From Methylophilus sp. Leaf416 (lineage in GTDB: Bacteria > Pseudomonadota > Gammaproteobacteria > Burkholderiales > Methylophilaceae): DNA of 64,000 nt. The DNA is taken from positions 62,322-126,321 of the forward strand of contig NZ_LMQS01000005.1 of NCBI RefSeq assembly GCF_001424665.1. The letters run 5' to 3'. Below the pieces are notes generated by a model. It was not told the origin of the DNA and did no database searches. It saw only the letters and a program-made list of their open reading frames with translations. Of this stretch, positions 62,584-64,000 are shown piece by piece; the first letter of the stretch is position 1, and each line of letters starts with the position of its first letter. The position numbers and the translations under genes are program-made.

Positions 62584-62991
62584 CTAGTGATTGAATTGCC
62601 GTTCGCGGCGCTCATGGCGCTCTTGCGCTTCCAGACATAGTTTTGTGGTGGGCCGTGCAATCAGGCGTGCCAGGCCAATAGGCTCGCCGGTTTCTTCGCA
62701 ATAACCATACTGGCGGGTGGCTATCCGCAACAAGGCAGACTGTATCGTTTTGATATGTTTGCGCTCCCGTTCCCGCGCGCGTAGTTCCAGGCCGTGTGTT
62801 TCTTCCTGGGTGGCCCTGTCGGCCGGGTCCGGTGTTTCCTGCTGCTCGTGCAAATGCACGCTGGTGAGTTGCATATTGGCTTGCAAGGTTTCTAGTTCCG
62901 TGAGCAACAGTGTTTTAAAGAATGCGAGTTGTCCGGCATTCATATAGGCAGTTTCAGGCATGGAAAGTAATTCAGCAGGAGTCAACATCAT
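62584..62991 (-). CDS. dksA: DksA paralogue lacking two zinc-finger cysteines (DksA2 type)
   Basis: Encodes 135 residues from ATG 62991 (MMLTPAELL); the next ATG (62988) is also possible. The coiled-coil tip keeps DPADRA (55-60, the DxxDxA motif that enters the RNA polymerase channel). In the globular end the classic four cysteines are reduced to Cys 98-x2-Thr 101 and Cys 119-x2-Ala 122 ([19 protein letters not shown]). The same Cys-Thr/Cys-Ala pattern is known from Pseudomonas DksA2, which works without zinc. It is likely induced in zinc scarcity to replace the zinc-requiring DksA. It is first in the operon with the COG0523 and DUF1826 genes. Confidence 0.92.
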   Translation of the reverse strand: MMLTPAELLSMPETAYMNAGQLAFFKTLLLTELETLQANMQLTSVHLHEQQETPDPADRATQEETHGLELRARERERKHIKTIQSALLRIATRQYGYCEETGEPIGLARLIARPTTKLCLEAQERHERRERQFNH

Positions 62992-62994
62992 TAC

Positions 62995-63007
62995 GCAACT
63001 TGGTTGC
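62995..63007. promoter_or_regulatory. Operator-like palindrome 1 (GCAAC-TTG-GTTGC)
   Basis: A perfect palindrome, GCAAC and GTTGC around TTG, that starts four bases before the dksA start codon on the minus strand. Binding here would block translation-proximal transcription. It has the same form as two more sites upstream, and a Zur-family gene is next door. No classic Shine-Dalgarno is visible at this position. Confidence 0.55.
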
Positions 63008-63010
63008 AAT

Positions 63011-63023
63011 GCAATTTTGTTGC
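63011..63023. promoter_or_regulatory. Operator-like palindrome 2 (GCAAT-TTT-GTTGC)
   Basis: One mismatch from the form of its neighbours. Its start lies 16 bases from that of the first site. It lies between the dksA start and the third site. Confidence 0.45.
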
Positions 63024-63044
63024 ATTTTAAGTTGATATGGAATT

Positions 63045-63065
63045 AATTGCAACTATGTTGCAATT
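63045..63065. promoter_or_regulatory. Operator-like palindrome 3 (9-bp arms)
   Basis: AATTGCAAC and GTTGCAATT surround TAT: a perfect 21-base palindrome with 9-bp arms, the longest of the three. Size and symmetry fit a dimeric Fur/Zur-family regulator. It lies about 55-75 bases before dksA, where a promoter is expected, and 60 bases after the regulator gene. Confidence 0.6.
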
Positions 63066-63124
63066 TAAGTATTAACTCTAACGTGTTTAGTATCTAGAGG
63101 TTTAAATGTGGAAGCGTGAAACAG

Positions 63125-63577
63125 TCAGGATTGCTGGCAATCCAGGCAAAGCCCTTTCAGGCTGATTTCGATATTGGATACACAGTAAGTATCAAATAAT
63201 GATTGCGGAATGTGCGCCGCCAGCTCGTGTATGCACAATACAGTCCCGCATTGCTGGCAGTGCAAATGTGCGTGACCGTGGTTATTTAGTAGGCCTAGAT
63301 GGGCTGTGTCTGCACTGCGGTAGTTGCGTTTAGGCGCGTTCAGCTGGAATTTCCAGGCGCGGTCATCGCTGGAAATTTTATGAATCAAGCTATTTTCCAG
63401 CAACCAATCAAGCACTCTGTATACCGTCACGCGGTCTATCTCTACGCCTTGCAAAGCCGCCAGAATATCCGGGTGACTAAGTGCGTTGGTGGATGTTAAC
63501 AGGGTATTCAATACAGCAACCCTCGCTTTAGTCGGGCGCAAGCCAGCATCGGTGATTAATTGTTCAGCAGTCAGCAT
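63125..63577 (-). CDS. zur: Fur-family transcriptional regulator, probably Zur
   Basis: Encodes 150 residues. The winged helix part has LRPTKARVAVLNTLLTSTNA, SHPDILAAL and DRVTVYRVLDWLLENSLIHK. The dimer part has HGHAHLHCQQCGTVLCIHEL, and CLDC near the end; the CQQC and CLDC pairs should form the structural zinc site. The neighbouring COG0523, DUF1826 and DksA2 genes and the repeated palindrome make zinc the likely signal. Fur or another metal specificity is possible. It lies seven bases after selO, on the same strand. Confidence 0.85.
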   Translation of the reverse strand: MLTAEQLITDAGLRPTKARVAVLNTLLTSTNALSHPDILAALQGVEIDRVTVYRVLDWLLENSLIHKISSDDRAWKFQLNAPKRNYRSADTAHLGLLNNHGHAHLHCQQCGTVLCIHELAAHIPQSLFDTYCVSNIEISLKGLCLDCQQS

Positions 63578-63584
63578 TTTTCAA

Positions 63585-64000
63585 TTATGAGCTACAGGAT
63601 AACATCGAGCAACCGGCTTTTTGCCTGGCCCAGTCCGGGCGTTTTTGTGCGAATGCAGACATGCCAGGCTGCTCGGTGTATGGGTTACGCAATACTTCAA
63701 GCAAGGTCAGCAGCCGTGAATTATCGCCCTGGGTGGCGAGGTCAATCGCCTCCTGAGCAAGGTAGTTACGCAACACATAAATCGGGTTATTTTCTGACAT
63801 GCGTTGCAGCCGTTTTTCTGGCGAAAGTGTTGATTGCTGCAAACGCTGGCTATAGCGATGCAACCAGCTTTGGATATCTTCCCCAAATTGTTTCAAGCCT
63901 TGTTCCGTGTAGAAAGCTTCCGCAAGCACGGCGACTTGCGGTTGGTTGATGTCCAGCTGCTTGAGCTGGGTAAAAAATAAAGTCTGGTCAACTTCTGCGC
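63585..64000 (-). CDS. selO: SelO family protein AMPylase (C-terminal part)
   Basis: The open frame runs past the window end, so only the last 138 or so residues are seen. ENNPIYVLRNYLAQEAIDLA, LLEVLRNPYTEQPG and the extreme end SCSS are the SelO/YdiU C-terminal marks. In SelO proteins the C-terminal Cys is in a CxxC-type or selenocysteine position; here it is Cys. SelO moves AMP to Ser, Thr or Tyr of target proteins and is linked to redox stress. The kinase-like core is outside the window. Confidence 0.9.
   Translation of the reverse strand, partial: AEVDQTLFFTQLKQLDINQPQVAVLAEAFYTEQGLKQFGEDIQSWLHRYSQRLQQSTLSPEKRLQRMSENNPIYVLRNYLAQEAIDLATQGDNSRLLTLLEVLRNPYTEQPGMSAFAQKRPDWARQKAGCSMLSCSS

Noticed and set aside
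62992-63009. TTG start of the dksA paralogue at 63009
   Set aside because: It would place the operator palindrome inside the gene and add six residues not seen in the family; ATG 62991 or 62988 fits better.

Overview
The window reads as the chromosome of a motile, Gram-negative betaproteobacterium, most likely a methylotroph of the Methylophilaceae type. The evidence is a flgBCDEFGHIJKL block that diverges from flgAMN, a fli operon in betaproteobacterial order, a recognisable pqqA peptide gene (precursor of the PQQ cofactor of methanol dehydrogenases), and the ABC-F protein Uup. The family assignment is an inference; the betaproteobacterial character is better supported.

Layout. (1) 1-19.1 kb: flagellar genes. 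fliI (3' end), fliJ-K-L-M-N-O-P-Q-R run on the + strand and meet the convergent flgL-K-J-I-H-G-F-E-D-C-B operon at a shared terminator. flgA, flgM and flgN diverge from flgB. Sequences fitting the sigma-28 consensus precede flgK and flgM, and more weakly flgA. (2) 19.2-21.1 kb: uup. (3) 21.2-46.5 kb: a surface polysaccharide cluster of 25 genes, all on the minus strand, read from gmd down to a dehydratase and closed by a perfect 12-bp hairpin. It holds GDP-fucose synthesis (gmd, fcl), an FdtA/FdtB-type amino-sugar pair, a nonulosonate module (neuA, neuB, neuC) joined to an amidotransferase-HisH-HisF triple that would give an acetamidino sugar, a series of glycosyl-, methyl-, acyl- and pyruvyl-transferase candidates, a PglK/MsbA-like ABC flippase, and an initiation module (4-reductase, phosphoglycosyl transferase, 4,6-dehydratase). 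The stretch from about 29 to 43 kb is visibly richer in A+T than its flanks and was probably acquired.

(4) 46.5-54.7 kb: housekeeping genes (rep, a GGDEF cyclase, a YlqF-type GTPase, a DUF481 protein, a methyltransferase, ompW with an FNR-like site, and a small coiled-coil protein). (5) 54.8-60.6 kb: a 23-residue pqqA that is not followed by pqqB-E, lying downstream of a tightly overlapping operon of a TonB-dependent receptor, an ABC ATPase and two DUF3526-type permeases with histidine-rich loops. A 21-bp-period direct repeat precedes the operon. (6) 60.6-64 kb: a zinc-limitation locus: a DUF1826 protein, a COG0523 (CobW-like) GTPase, a DksA paralogue that has lost two zinc-finger cysteines, three copies of a GCAAY-N3-GTTGC palindrome that could bind Zur, a Fur/Zur-family regulator, and the 3' end of selO.

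Most noteworthy: the TonB/ABC/DUF3526 operon beside an orphan pqqA; the acetamidino-nonulosonate module, whose HisF-like subunit lacks a catalytic aspartate; and the zinc-independent DksA locus with its repeated operator. I saw no tRNA, rRNA, CRISPR array, insertion sequence or phage gene, and no gene-free stretch longer than 300 bases.
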